Source of the DNA: Daphnia pulex
Taxonomy: Eukaryota > Arthropoda > Branchiopoda > Diplostraca > Daphniidae
Direction: 5' to 3'
Assembly (NCBI RefSeq): GCF_021134715.1
Contig: NC_060018.1
Coordinates: 4,047,501 to 4,111,500, forward strand
DNA length: 64,000 bases
The notes beneath the pieces were generated by a model, which saw nothing but the letters and a program-made list of their open reading frames with translations, was not told the DNA's origin and did no database searches. Positions 10,792 to 23,000 of this stretch are shown piece after piece; within the stretch, counting starts at the first letter, position 1; each line of letters opens with the position of its first letter. The position numbers and the translations under genes are program-made.

Positions 10792-10880
10792 AATTGCGAA
10801 TCGGTTACGAGGAAAGCAGTTGGTGACAGATAAGGCACTGCAGTTCGGGCACTTTTCTTTTTGAAGACTCCTTTTACGCA

Positions 10881-11814
10881 CTAATACTTCGGGACGTAGG
10901 TGTAGAAGCTCGAGGAAGCGCAGGTTGTAGTGTAGTACTTGAGCGCTTCAGTGTTGTAGTAATGCGGGGCCTCGGTGTAGTAGGCAGGGGCAGCATGTAT
11001 AGACGTGTAGAATTCCGGTGCCTTAGTGATGTAGTACTTGGGAGCCTCGGTGTAGTAAACTAGGCAGCATACGTTGTTGTAGGCGGCTTCTTCGGTGTAG
11101 TACTTGGGGGCTGCGATGTAGCGTAGGTCGTGGTGTAGTGAACTGGAGCATCAGTGTAGTATTCCTGTTCAACGTAGTACGAAAGACAGCTTCTGTGCAG
11201 TAAGTCGGGACAGCGTAATACTTGGCCGCCTCAGTTATGGTTGTGTAGATCAGGGCAGAGTAGTACTTTGAAGCTTCGGTGTAGTAATCAGCGGGAGCCT
11301 CGGTGTAGCAGCTGGGAACAGAGTAGTATTTAGGAAAATCGGTGCAATAAGTAGATGAGAACAAAGTAATACTTAGGAGCCTCGGTATATGAGCCTCGGA
11401 GGATGGGCAGCATGCGTAGTCATCCTCCGTCGCCTTGGTGGTGTAGTAACTCGGGGCAGACTAATACTTCAGGGCGTCAGTGTAGTGGCTCGGGGCAGCG
11501 TAAGTTGTGCTATTAAAGTCCGGTGTTTTAGTGGTGTAGTACTTGAAGACCTCGGTGCAGTAACTGGTCGTTGCGTAAGTTGCTTTTGGGTAGTAAGGCG
11601 GCGGCGTTGCGGTTTGGTATCCGCCATACCAAGAAAACATCGGTACACCAGTGGTCGACCCAGCCATCAAAGATTCAACACACAACAGCAGCACTACACC
11701 ATAGTTTGCTAGACAATTATAAATTTTAACATAAATATTACATAATAACAGGCATACATAATCAAAAGAAGGATTGATACCAAACTCTATGTAAAAGACA
11801 GAATATTTACCCAT
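10881..11814 (-). pseudogene. Tyrosine-rich repeat protein, copy 1 (right arm)
   Basis: Mirror of 3967-4900 on the minus strand: ATGG at 11814-11811, exon 2 from 11708, the same premature TAG at 11463-11461. A Val/Phe substitution in the downstream shifted frame is the main difference seen. Because the stop is shared by both arms, it either predates the inversion or was spread by gene conversion. Confidence 0.7.
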
Positions 11815-11872
11815 GGATGCGAACTGACAGACAGAGCGCTGCAGTTGTTGCCGTGTCGGAGATGCTCCCTCG

Positions 11873-11908
11873 ACTGATTTACCTTCGCCTTTTCTCTCTC
11901 CTTTTATA
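11873..11908 (-). promoter_or_regulatory. Mirror TATA plus initiator of copy 1 (right arm)
   Basis: Inverted identical copy of 3873-3908. The core promoter is intact in both arms. Confidence 0.75.
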
Positions 11909-11965
11909 CGATTTTTTGATCACCCTCACCTCTTAAGCCTTGCGGCTATTGTAGCTGCTTGAAAA

Positions 11966-12411
11966 TGATGAAACACGTCCCGTTCTCACCCAACCTCTAC
12001 ACCACTGCATGACACGTTTTATGCAATGATCTCCGTGACCTTCGAATGTGAAGGACAGGCGGACTGCCTTTTCCTTTTGCAGGTTGAAGTTTCTGGGGAT
12101 GGGTCTACAACAACCAATATCAAAATGAAAATGGTTATGTAACAGTAAGACATCCCGTTCTCACCCAACCTCTTTTTGACAAGTTTAACGTGCCTTTCCT
12201 TTTGCAGGTTGTCGTTGCTGGGGGTGGGTCTACAACAACCAATATCAAAATTCAAAATGAATACCAAATGGTTATGTATTACATCCCGTTCTCACCCAAC
12301 CTCTACACCACTGCATGACAAGTTTTACGTGCCTTTCCTTCTGCAGGTTTACGTTGCTGGGGATTGGAATGGGTCTACAACAACCCATATAAAAATTAAT
12401 ACCAAATGATT
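11966..12411 (-). repeat. Mirror copy of the three-unit tandem repeat
   Basis: Right-arm inverted counterpart of 3370-3815, with the same three units. Confidence 0.85.
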
Positions 12412-12942
12412 ATGGCTTAAAACTCACTTTACACCAATTGAAATTAACAATGGCTCCTAAACTTTTCAGAAAGGTTTTCTACCTAATTAGACTTCATCAT
12501 CTTGAATTATTACCACAGTAATTTTAAAAAAGAAACATTGCTGGCTTTGAAGACGCTCAGTTCTTCAAAGATCACTTCCATTTTGGCAATGCTCGACGTC
12601 ATACAGCGTACCAGTGTGGAAAACTGTTCTACCATAACCAACAATGCTATTAGCGATTCGACATTCAACTAAGAATGAATTTAGCGGTACCCACCCCGCT
12701 ATTTAGTAGTTACATCGTCGTTCTTTGCTTCTCCTTGATCAAGACGTTGCTGGTCTTGATTATCGCGTGCATGGTGGAGACGATCAACACACACAACACA
12801 GCTTCTGTCAAACCAAGAACACGAATCATTAGCAGTTGACAAGACGGGTACCATTCAGAAATATCTACCTTGGCGGCGCTATAAACACTCGAGTCTGCTG
12901 ATTCAAGAGAATCAGTTTTTGAGCAATAGTACTAACTAAGAG

Positions 12943-13105
12943 TTTGTATCGGACGGTCTGTTTAATAAACAACGTTACATAAATATGCTTGTTAATCAAG
13001 TTGTTACCTATTTATATTTAATTAATTAATAACAATTTATAAAATGAAAACATTATATGGTTTTTTATACTTGTTTTATTTATTAAACAAACCGTCCAGT
13101 ACAAA
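12943..13105. repeat. Mirror copy of the nested short inverted repeat
   Basis: Right-arm counterpart of 2676-2838, so the palindrome contains this smaller palindrome twice. Confidence 0.6.
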
Positions 13106-14021
13106 CAGCAGCCAGTCAAGCAGGGGGAGACACTGCCCGACTGACTCGACCAGGGAGATTACCCGGCCATGGTTAAGAGAAACCGGAAAAAGAGCGAAGA
13201 GAGCCGAGGAGCAGTTATTATGAGAGCAGTGTGTCATAGAAGGCTTCCAGCTTATGACCCTCCGGTGTTTAAAGTCTAGGGAACGGCGGCAAACGAATCA
13301 ACTGAAATGAAAACGGAGATATTAACTTGAAGTCCATAATTAAATGAGACTGTACATCAAGCATTACCTCAATGGCGGTACAGCCGTATAGGTAGCAAGA
13401 GACAACATATCAACAAAATGCTGCCGATAAAATAAGCCCGACAGCCATCAGGCAATATCGATTATTTTGCCACAGCAGTTCAACACTACATAGACTGCAT
13501 GGACACCGACATAGGCAAATAACACATTAAAGTATGATGTTCAACTGCAAGTCCGCACAAGCTCCATTTCAGCGCATCTCTCAACTAGAAAATGACTGCA
13601 AAACCACTGTACCCCAAACAGCGACGTCACAAACAGCTCAAACATAAAACTGACCATGGAAACCTACAAAACAAAAGAACATAAATGAAGTAAAACAAAT
13701 TTGAAAAAAGATACCAATAATGATTTACTTGAAATGTACACTAAACTAGAGAAAAAGAAATCAATAAGATGATCAAAGAAATCATTTCAAGTTTTTAATA
13801 AGCAAAGGAATTTCTGGTATGTTCCATCAACAAAAGTTTACAACTCTTAACAAGTATTTTCCACAAAAGCACTTAGTTAGAAGCCCAAATTAAGATGTCA
13901 CAATGGTCTTCGACATCAATAACGAAATGCTAACCTACTAACTTCGCCACCTGGTGGACACGATTTTACGCGACAAGGAAACAGATTTCTTACGATAAAC
14001 GAACGACTGAACGGTCCATAG

Positions 14022-14514
14022 TTAAATGAACGAACGACACCAGCACCAGTCTGCATGCAACGGCTCACCACACCATTCTCCAACTGGCTGCACAAAATTC
14101 ATGTACATATTGGACTGCAACAAAGAGGCTCAGACTTCAAGCGACTGTTAATCCTACTTGGGGAAAAAAAACTCGATTACTGTAAGAAAACAAAGTCATG
14201 TGCAACATAAGAAAATAACAGAAGCATAATTAAACTAAGCAATCTCTAATCTTTTACAAACACTACAAAGGAATACACAGTTAACAAGCTTTTAAAACAG
14301 TCTTAACTGAAAAGTCAACAGATATAAAGCAAAGAGCTAGTCATCAACAAATTTAATGTTTAGCCTTACTGCAAAAAAGTTGATCAATCTAATTACTTTA
14401 AATTGTTTGGAAGTGTTTCAGTGTGTGACGAAAGCTCCAACTGGTACAGGTAGCAAGACTGTAAGCGCAACACCTTTGGCCAGCTGGCTTCAACAAATCA
14501 ATGAGCACTTTGGA
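14022..14514 (-). repeat. Mirror copy of the two exon-like repeats
   Basis: Inverted right-arm counterpart of 1267-1759. The same two units read on the minus strand. Confidence 0.55.
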
Positions 14515-14814
14515 CTGCAATGAAGAAGCTCAAACTTCACCATGCTGTTAATAGAAAAATAGAAACACAATTATTATCAGAAACAATTTCATCAACTAAC
14601 TAAATGTACAAACATGATCACATTTACTGTTCTGAAGCGTACAGCCGATACGTGCAGCTAGAGACGACATTTTGGGAAACAGCAGTTTCAGGCCACATGA
14701 TAAGATGAAATTGCCAAATGCCAAGTATAAATTGCAGACTATGTTGTTATCTGTTTATGCACCAGACAAAAAATTTACATTTAATAGCTTTAAATGAATA
14801 CAAGAAGGAGTTAC

Positions 14815-14926
14815 CATTTTTATGGCGAATAATGCCAGGGAAAATAAGTTGAGAAAGTTGAGTTGAATTATGTCTCGTAGGTCGTAGCAGTACCCGAACA
14901 GGCTGGCGTAAGACTGAAGCAGCCAT
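14815..14926 (-). CDS. Mirror copy of the presequence exon (right arm)
   Basis: Inverted copy of 855-966 with the same reading frame and donor site. The predicted peptide is unchanged between the arms. Confidence 0.4.
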
Positions 14927-15780
14927 CTTGAAAGTAACGCGCAAGGCGCAACATTGCCAATATTTTCAGTTTTGCAATTTAAAAGTCCGCATCTGGCATC
15001 CCTGCAATTGCTAAAAGCCAAAGCGGCAAATTCGACTGTGAAGTGTGAAATGTGAATATAAAATGTTCACTGTTCAGGATTATAACCGGCTGGGCTTAAC
15101 GACTAATTTTAAAAAATAAAATTGTGTTAGAATCTTTAATTTAAAAAAACCCGTTCCAGATCCGAGATCGACTGACAAATCTAAAGAATCTCTATGATTA
15201 ACAAAACACTTCAGCACACCTTCTTACCTTTATTAATGCTCAAATTCCGGTAGACTGTTTTTTTTATGTTGACTTTTTATGCAGAAAAAAATCACAATCC
15301 AAGAGACAGGATAAAAGATAAGTTGTTTGGGATTTAGGTTTTAGACTTTCTTGATCGTTATGCAGCTAAAATTCGACCGGGCTAGTGAAAATCCCAAATG
15401 TAACCAAATAAAGGAACGTGTGGTAGGGAACGTACTGGCGCGCCATCAGAGACCAGGTTGCGATCTTTTCGGTATCGACATGCCTTGTAATTAATTTAAT
15501 TTAAACTTACCAATCAGGCAACAACTACTATTTAAGAATGAAACGTGAAACCTTGGAGATGTCGCCAATTAACTTTAACTCCAGCAGTCAGTACCAACCA
15601 TTAGTTAGTAAACACTATTGCTTGGTACTATTTTAAAAAAATAATTTTGTTTTAATTTGGATATCAGTTTTCTTGTGTGCTAAAACCACTTCAAATATTC
15701 TGAAAAAGTGGTTCAGTATGTCACTTATATTCAACATATAAAAATGATGTTGAACTTAAGTAAAATAAACAATGAAAATG

Positions 15781-16688
15781 TGTAAGTAAAATGGGACACC
15801 ACTGGACAAAATTTAAACTAAATGATAAACCACTTGATTTATCTTACAACTACATACACTATTACCATTTCAGATTTCCTGTTTTCATCTCATTCTCGTC
15901 GTCAATGTAGCTGTAGTAGAAACCCTGTCAACATCGAGGCATTTTCATGATACGGCAACGATTACGTGGAGACAGGCAGTAAAGTTAACTTTCTTAAGTC
16001 TTAACTTGAAGCTTGTTAAATCTGATTAATCCAATCAGAAATTCCGATGCAATACACTTGTAATTCGATAAAGAATGGAAAACTAACCAGAAAATCCAAC
16101 AACAATGTCTGCCATGTGTCGTAGTCGTGCTCGAGCTCGACTGCTCGTGCTTAGGAATCGCATCAACTGTTCAACGCATCACCTGGCGGACAAACTTTAT
16201 CCCAAACACGATTTAAATCATTTAATCAATTAGCGTTTTCAATTATACGCAATTCGTTAGTATAGCAAAGCTATCATTCACAAATATTGTGAGATGAAAT
16301 ATCTATTAAATCGAATGGAAATTATAAATATTTTACAAATATCAAAATCAGAGCTATCAGCTATTACTAGAAATGGTGTCCACGTTGCACTTTGTTTTTC
16401 GCTTAAATGTTTGATGTAGAAAACTACTAGAAATATTTATAATACCATAAAAACCATGTAAAATTCCTATTCCTATGGATGTAAACGACGGAATCATCAT
16501 TCGTGTGTAATTTACAGAATAAACGTCTAAAAGGACGTTGAATGGATCCGTTCTACGTTCTTATATCAGTAGAACCAACCAACGCTGTCCGCTGAGAGTT
16601 GCAGCTAGACGATATCGTTATCCAGTGCCAATCTCATTTACTTACCTATTAAAAATTAAAGTATTAAAATTGTTTTTTTGGCGCGCAG
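15781..16688. other. Sequence just outside the palindrome; no gene seen
   Basis: Single-copy AT-rich DNA. No open frame with convincing signals, no RNA gene and no terminal repeat was seen. The first bases continue a sequence whose palindromic partner would lie left of the window. Confidence 0.6.
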
Positions 16689-17017
16689 TTCATCAAAAAT
16701 TTGAAGCCATCTGGGGAGGGCTATCAATACCAAAGCCGACGTCATGTATTGGGAGAAAACAGCAATTCCTTCCGTAATGACACCAAAAAATAAGTCTGAA
16801 AAAGTTATAAATCCTCTACGGAAGAATACGGGAACACCAAATGCTAAAGAGAAACTAAAATAACGTGAACATTGTTGTTGGTATTATTTTTTGTATCATG
16901 TGTTATCTGTTGAAATTGCAGGAAATTTTCTCACGATCCCGCGAGACAAGACGTGAACAAAAGAATTCTTTCAATTTGAAGTCGACAAAAATCGAAGTAA
17001 ATCGAGTTCCATATTAG
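16689..17017 (+). CDS. Possible short coding exons with a D-box-like motif
   Basis: After a GCGCGCAG acceptor the frame from 16689 reads FIKNLKPSGEGYQYQSRR, then HVLGENSNSF..., and stops at 16791. It contains RHVLGENSN, an exact match to the APC/C destruction-box consensus RxxLxxxxN. One base fewer in the A6 run before that stop would join it to the frame MTPKNKSEKVINPLRK... ending at 16861. A second candidate exon (16922-17017) follows a TTGAAATTGCAG acceptor and reads EIFSRSRETRREQ... to TAG. No start exon was found. These could be the 3' exons or a remnant of a cell-cycle type protein, or chance. Confidence 0.25.
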
Positions 17018-20000
17018 TCTACTTTCACGTTTTCTCGGTCGACTTGCTTTTCCAATAATTGAAATGCGCTTCGTGATCTTATTGATGGCGCTCACGTTCG
17101 TTCATGCATTTAAAGAGTTCAAGATTATTATAATCTTATTCTCTCTATACTTAGACTTCATAACCGCATGAGAACCAAGTATTATACGTAGGCTCCGTGA
17201 AAAAACAAAACACTGACAGGATTTTACGCAATAGATCTCATCACGTAGTTTATTAGTAATGACGTCAATGGCAAATGATACTACCCCCACTGTTGTATAT
17301 ACACCCTTCTTCGTCTATAGGTTATATATACTCTCTACTCTCTCCACACCCGAGTCCCAGAAAGCCTATCAAAGTAATTCAATTTCCGTGTTCACTACAC
17401 GGGATTGATTCTGTTTTTATTGAGTTCGTCTTTCCAGATTCTGGAATAAATTAATGGACACGACGTGCACGTGATGGAGCCGTAGACACGTCCACTCGAT
17501 GACCAGGAGCGCTCCATACACTTCCGAATCAATAGATCTCTCCGACGACTGGTTTCTCTCTCTCTCTCTCTTGGATTTCATTCTTTGTACACGAATCAAC
17601 AGCAGATGGAGGAATATCATTTGCACTTTGGGTCTGCCTTGGGCACTTTAACAGTAGCCATCTTCAATATATACCCGCTTCAACTTTTATGTATCCTATA
17701 TATTATATGATAGGTACTCAATCTGATCAAACTTTCAGAAACTAGGCGGCATATGCTATATAGTTTATGAATAATAAACAGCTACTCGGCATCACTCTTG
17801 GTAATGGCAATTCATCATTTCCAAACAGTAAATCAATGTATAAATAACGGCACATCTTGCCATTGTTGGGCCTTTTTTATTTTTAAATATTTTTTGTTCG
17901 CCCCCTTCTCATTTCTCCCCGTTTGGTCAATTATCCGTTGGCGTTGGCATCGATGAAGGTTTGTCTCATTGTTCTCGCTTGATAAATATATAGCCACACT
18001 GCCACAGACTCGGTAATTACAATAACTGCCATACACGCGGCTCTCGCGGGTATATCGTGAGCGCGAATCCGTGAAACAAGTAGCACGCCATAAATCAATT
18101 ACGCCTCTACTACTGCTACTCAAAATTTTCATTGGCCAGCAAGGATGATAAATAAGAGAGCGGATTCCATCCACCGACATCAGCCCGTAGCGAATTCTGC
18201 TGGGCGCCCAACATTCATTCTCGTTTGAATCTCCAAACGATTCGGAATTTATCTGGTCGTGCAGTGCGATGAACAACTGATGACTGCTGATGAGCTCTCG
18301 TTTCCGTGTTATCTTTCAGACTATTTCTAGGTCGATTCGAAAAAATAGAGGATTTTCCTATAAGCCTATTTTGATTCACCAACGCCACGCATTTTCTCTT
18401 ACACAATCAAAACAAAAACAAGACAAGACCGGTACTGCGGTAGACGATTTCCTTTTCAACAAACTCGGCACTTGTGAATCGCCACTGCGCGGGATTGAAT
18501 AAAAGAAAATGTTGTTTTCCTCAAAAAATGGTGGAAGAAATGATTTGGTCGCCCCCTTCTCGGAGGAGCTTCTATTCATCAAGTGGCCCATTCAATAGCG
18601 CCGCCGCCTACTATATAGATAGATAGATATTCACATTTATATATGCAATGCATAAAAGACGGACTTTTCTCTTCCTTATAGCTGGGCCGCCTGCGCACGA
18701 ACGGAAGTAACGGTGTAAGAAAAAAAAGCCTCTTTTGTTTTGTCTCTCTCCTTTTTTCTTTTTGTGTTTGTGTTGGCCATTGAAACTTGTTGCTCGCCGT
18801 AAAAGATCCAGCACATTAATTTCCATTCAACGGCCGTCGTCGCTGAAACAGCCGGCCCTTTTCCCATTCAAACCACATTATGTAGACGACGACCAAGAGT
18901 CTGCGTGATAAATATCGAAACAAAACAAGGACGGAAGAAACGCATCGATTTGGACTACGCGTTATGCAACTTATCGGGTTAATGCAATTTGATCTGTTCC
19001 ACGTTATGTCAGGATATTTCAACAACAAATCGATAGACAAATAAAAATTTAAAAAAAAGAATTTTCTTTTGTCAAACGACGAGCTGACTTGTCGAGACAT
19101 GCAACTCTTTCAAGCACCCCGGCCCCGTCTGTCTGTCTGGCCTATACACACACGGAGAGTAGACCCTTGAAAAAGAGTTTGTTCAGGTGCTGGGTCAACA
19201 CATTGCACTCGTCATAATACATATAATAGGCGCCTATATAATATCAAACTCACGCGTCGACTTGGCCAATCGATCGTCACACATCAGCCGGCGTGCGTGA
19301 TATAATAGACTCGGCGCTCGTCTTCCTGTGACGTACCGCACAATACAAGGAGCACGCAGAACCCGCGCGGCCGTCTATATAATAAATCTAGTTGGCGTCT
19401 ATAACTTTTGTGTCGGGTTTTTGCACGCGCTCTAATCATCGATCGGCAAACAGCAGCACGGACTGTGCTGTGTGCGGCTGTGTGTGTTGGTTGGTTGGCT
19501 GATGACGAGTCACAAATATATATTTAAGAAACTGCTTGGCGTGCTGGCCGTCCTTGGTTGTATAATAAATGCCCGTCAACAGCAGCGCGAGGAGTGACTG
19601 CTTCAAACAGGACTCGTCCAGAGTCTAACTTGAAAGTAAAACGGATTAGAGCATCACTCCCCCCCCCCTCTCCTTCCTAGTTCCGTCTGCCCATTAAGAA
19701 ACAAACCCGTCCAGCTCTCCCCCCACTCTCTCACCGTCAGCTGAACTGTATTTGATGACTTGCGACTTAAATGATCTTCTTCTTCTTCTCTTTTAGACAT
19801 TTATATCTATAGTATATATTAGACACGGAGTGGTGCATGTGTGTGTGTGTGTGTGTGCTTGGTATAATGCGGTACTACCAGGCTGGGGCAGAGAGCTCGT
19901 GTGTATATCTTTAACTTGGTTGCCAGTCTACACACCGACACCCTGGGCGCTCCATCCTAATGAAGTCGTTCCCCCGCCACGTCGCCCATGTTTTCCCGGC

Positions 20001-23000
20001 TCCTTCCCTCCTTCCTCACATTCTGCTTATTCTCCACTTGTCCCCGGAGAGGATCTAAATAACCATTTGGCCGGGCATCATTTATTTGCCACACTTTTAG
20101 TTTTCCTGGGGGGTGGTCCGCATTGGCATCGGGGTCCAATCGAATGGAAAGAATCCCGTCGTCTGCGGGGAGAGGACTGATGGAAAGTTGAGCTGTTACA
20201 GTCGACGGATTAGAAAAAAGACTGTGGATGCTGCGGTAGATAAATGAGGACTTCTACTATAGAAGCAAAGGGATTTTTCCAAATCAAAGTGGGCAGGAGC
20301 AAGCCTCGATTATATATAAAAAGGCCGGAGTATATCAACATCATTTGTCGTCATCCAGGCCCTTGTCTGCGGAAGAAAATTTGTCGGATTTTTATCTTTT
20401 GGATTTACGTAGATTTATTCCAACCAAACGTGTAGCGAGAGAGAGCCCCACAGCGGTCGGTGCAGGGCACTTATACAGCCGGGAAGAGAGCTGAGACTAT
20501 CTACAAGATCAAAGCACCTGATGGTATATGTGTATACGCTCTACTCTATTGAAGAAGCAGCAAGGACGAATAGAGAGAAGAAGAGAAACGATAAGAAGAT
20601 ATTGTAAGCCCTTCTCGACTGCCGCTGCTGCTGCGATCCTATCTGGGAGCCCTTAACAGCACGTCCCGCGAGGCTCCACACGGCCAGCAACAAAGTGAAC
20701 AGACAATACTTGGACATTTAACGTTGGGACGGAATGTGTGTAGAGGATAGTACATCTATCCAAATGCTTTTGTGTTAAGCGGAAAGAGCTGCTGTGAGGC
20801 CTACGGCTCAGTTGAATGGCATCCATGTCCTTTTGCAACTCCATTAAGGAGCAGCAGCAGAGAGAGAGAAAAATAAAGAGGGGTCTCAACAATTTGTGTG
20901 TGCCCGATAGGAAAACGATTCGAGCTGCTGCTGGCCCTCTGGAGAGACCAGAGCAGAGAGCGTCTCTTTACAAGTTGAACGACGGGCGTGTCCGGTTTCA
21001 CAGAAGAAATACAAGAAGGCCAGTCTATAATATAATAATATCGTTATAGAAAAAAAGGATAAAAAAGATAAAAAGGTGTGAGGTGGTGAAAGGGCTTCTT
21101 CTTTTGAACTGGGCCTACATGTTGTATATATCCTATATCTCTCTCACGTCTAGAAAATGTACTAAACATAAATTTGTTTCAAGCTAGCTATATATATTTT
21201 CCCCAGTGGGAATTTTTCGATATTATTAGATGTGCAGTAGTAGACCATATTTCTGGATCTGCTACATGGCCTTCGCCCATCACTTTGATCTTCTCTTTTC
21301 TTCTTGTGAAATCTTGTTGGACAACCACGCCTATCCGCCCGGAGGGAGTAGCCCAGCACGGAAGCCCCAGCAGTAGCCAAAGCAAACAAAACTACAAAGT
21401 TGAGTTGGTTATCGACGCTGTTCTTCTGGTCGACAAAAAAGGAGGAAACGGCGACGACACATTGAAAAATATTTAAAAAGAACCAAATATCTCACGTGTT
21501 TTATATATATGCACTAATGTATAAAATAAATAGGGGGCCCAGAAGAAAAAGAAAAAAAGCCCGAAATTCTTGTGAGCTTTTTCCGGTCGAAACTGAGTTG
21601 TCCGGCGCGCGCATTGGGGGGTTTAATTGGCACCATCATTTCCGGCGATTGCTGGATCGGACGTGAGAGCGGTACAATGCAACCGCTGAGTCAGGTATAT
21701 AGGGAAAAGAAGGAAAGGATTTTCTGGGTTTTTCTTTAATGTTATTGTGTGGGCTGCTACAGCAGAGAGGAAACGGAAAAAAAAGAAGGCAAGACATTTT
21801 CCATTTTCAAACGAAAATATTTATGAAAAATGGGGCGGCTTAAATAAGGGGGAAACGGGGAGGGGATTTAAGGGGCTTCTTTTTTCCCCTCCTTGACCAA
21901 CAAGTAAAGTTGCAGCCCTCCCAACAAGAAAAAGAAAAGCGAAAGGTAAAAATAAAAATAAAAAATGGTTAAATAAGAAAAGCTTTTTCTTTCTTCTTTT
22001 CGGGTCGAAAAGGATATGGAAGAAACCCGAAAGGGAGGTGATTGTGGGTATGTATGAATGTTTCAAAAAAGCGGTCGACTAAAGCTGGGTGGAGTTGGTT
22101 TTTCTGCGAACGCTAACGTCTATAGCTCGAGTTGTTCTTCCGATATGTTTTATACCACTCGCTGAGACTGGTATATATTGACTGCTGTCAAACTAACCGT
22201 GAAAACGCCCATTGCTGCTATCTACACTATTTAGTATAGAAGTGGGCTGGCTGTTCAGTCACGGGCACGCACGCCTTGGCTACTGCAGCAGCAGCGACCC
22301 CAGCGCAAACCCCAAAAATGTCCAGGCAAGAAATATTGAGTCGAAATAAAAAGTTAAAAAGAAATCAGGGCGGTAGACAAATGGAGCACAACACGCTAAT
22401 ACGCTCACACACACAAAACTGCTGCATACAATGTACTACATCACCTGTCATTTCTTCTTTTTCTTACACATTTAACCTTTTTTTCTTTTTTTGAGTTCTG
22501 CTACAAAGGAATTAGGTTTTACACAAACGATAATATCTCTTAACGTGATTTTCCAAGTCTTGCCAACTTGGCATGCGGCAAATGGCGTGATGTGCCCAGC
22601 TCAGTTTAAATGTTCTGCGCAACAAATAGATTGATTTACTATTGGAGGTTTTTTTATTATACATACTCGAATTTCCCTCCCATGTGTTTTTGTTTTGTTT
22701 GGGGGGTTTTTATTCGCCAAATAATTTACGACGCCAGGGAATTTGTTTCTTTTAAAACATTCAATTTCCTCTTTGGGTTGTAAACGATATTGAAATATTC
22801 AAAACAGCTTGAAAAAAAGAAGAAAAAGGAGGGAAATTGATCATGAAATTTCGAGTGGGAATATCAAACATGTATAGGAAGTAAACAGCACGCACGATAG
22901 CTGTCAGCGTGCTTCATTCCCGAAATGTTGCTATACGCTCATAGCAGCCGTGAGAGAGGAGGTATGCTGGGCAATCCAACTCGTTTGATTCCATTGGTGC

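Larger units (their letters stand above)
8420..15780 (-). repeat. Right arm of the giant inverted repeat
   Basis: Reverse-complement copy of the left arm. Homology ends on the apex side at 8420, where the left arm diverges after 7352. At 15780 it still matches base 1 of the window, so the true outer boundary cannot be seen. Gene contents mirror the left arm in opposite orientation. Confidence 0.97.

Noticed and set aside
1-15780. A single large transposon with terminal inverted repeats
   Set aside because: The repeats are the whole arms rather than terminal segments. No transposase, integrase or reverse transcriptase frame was recognised and no target-site duplication can be tested here.
17833-18276. 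147-codon minus-strand ORF
   Set aside because: No recognisable domain, no splice context, and overlapping ORFs of equal quality on both strands.
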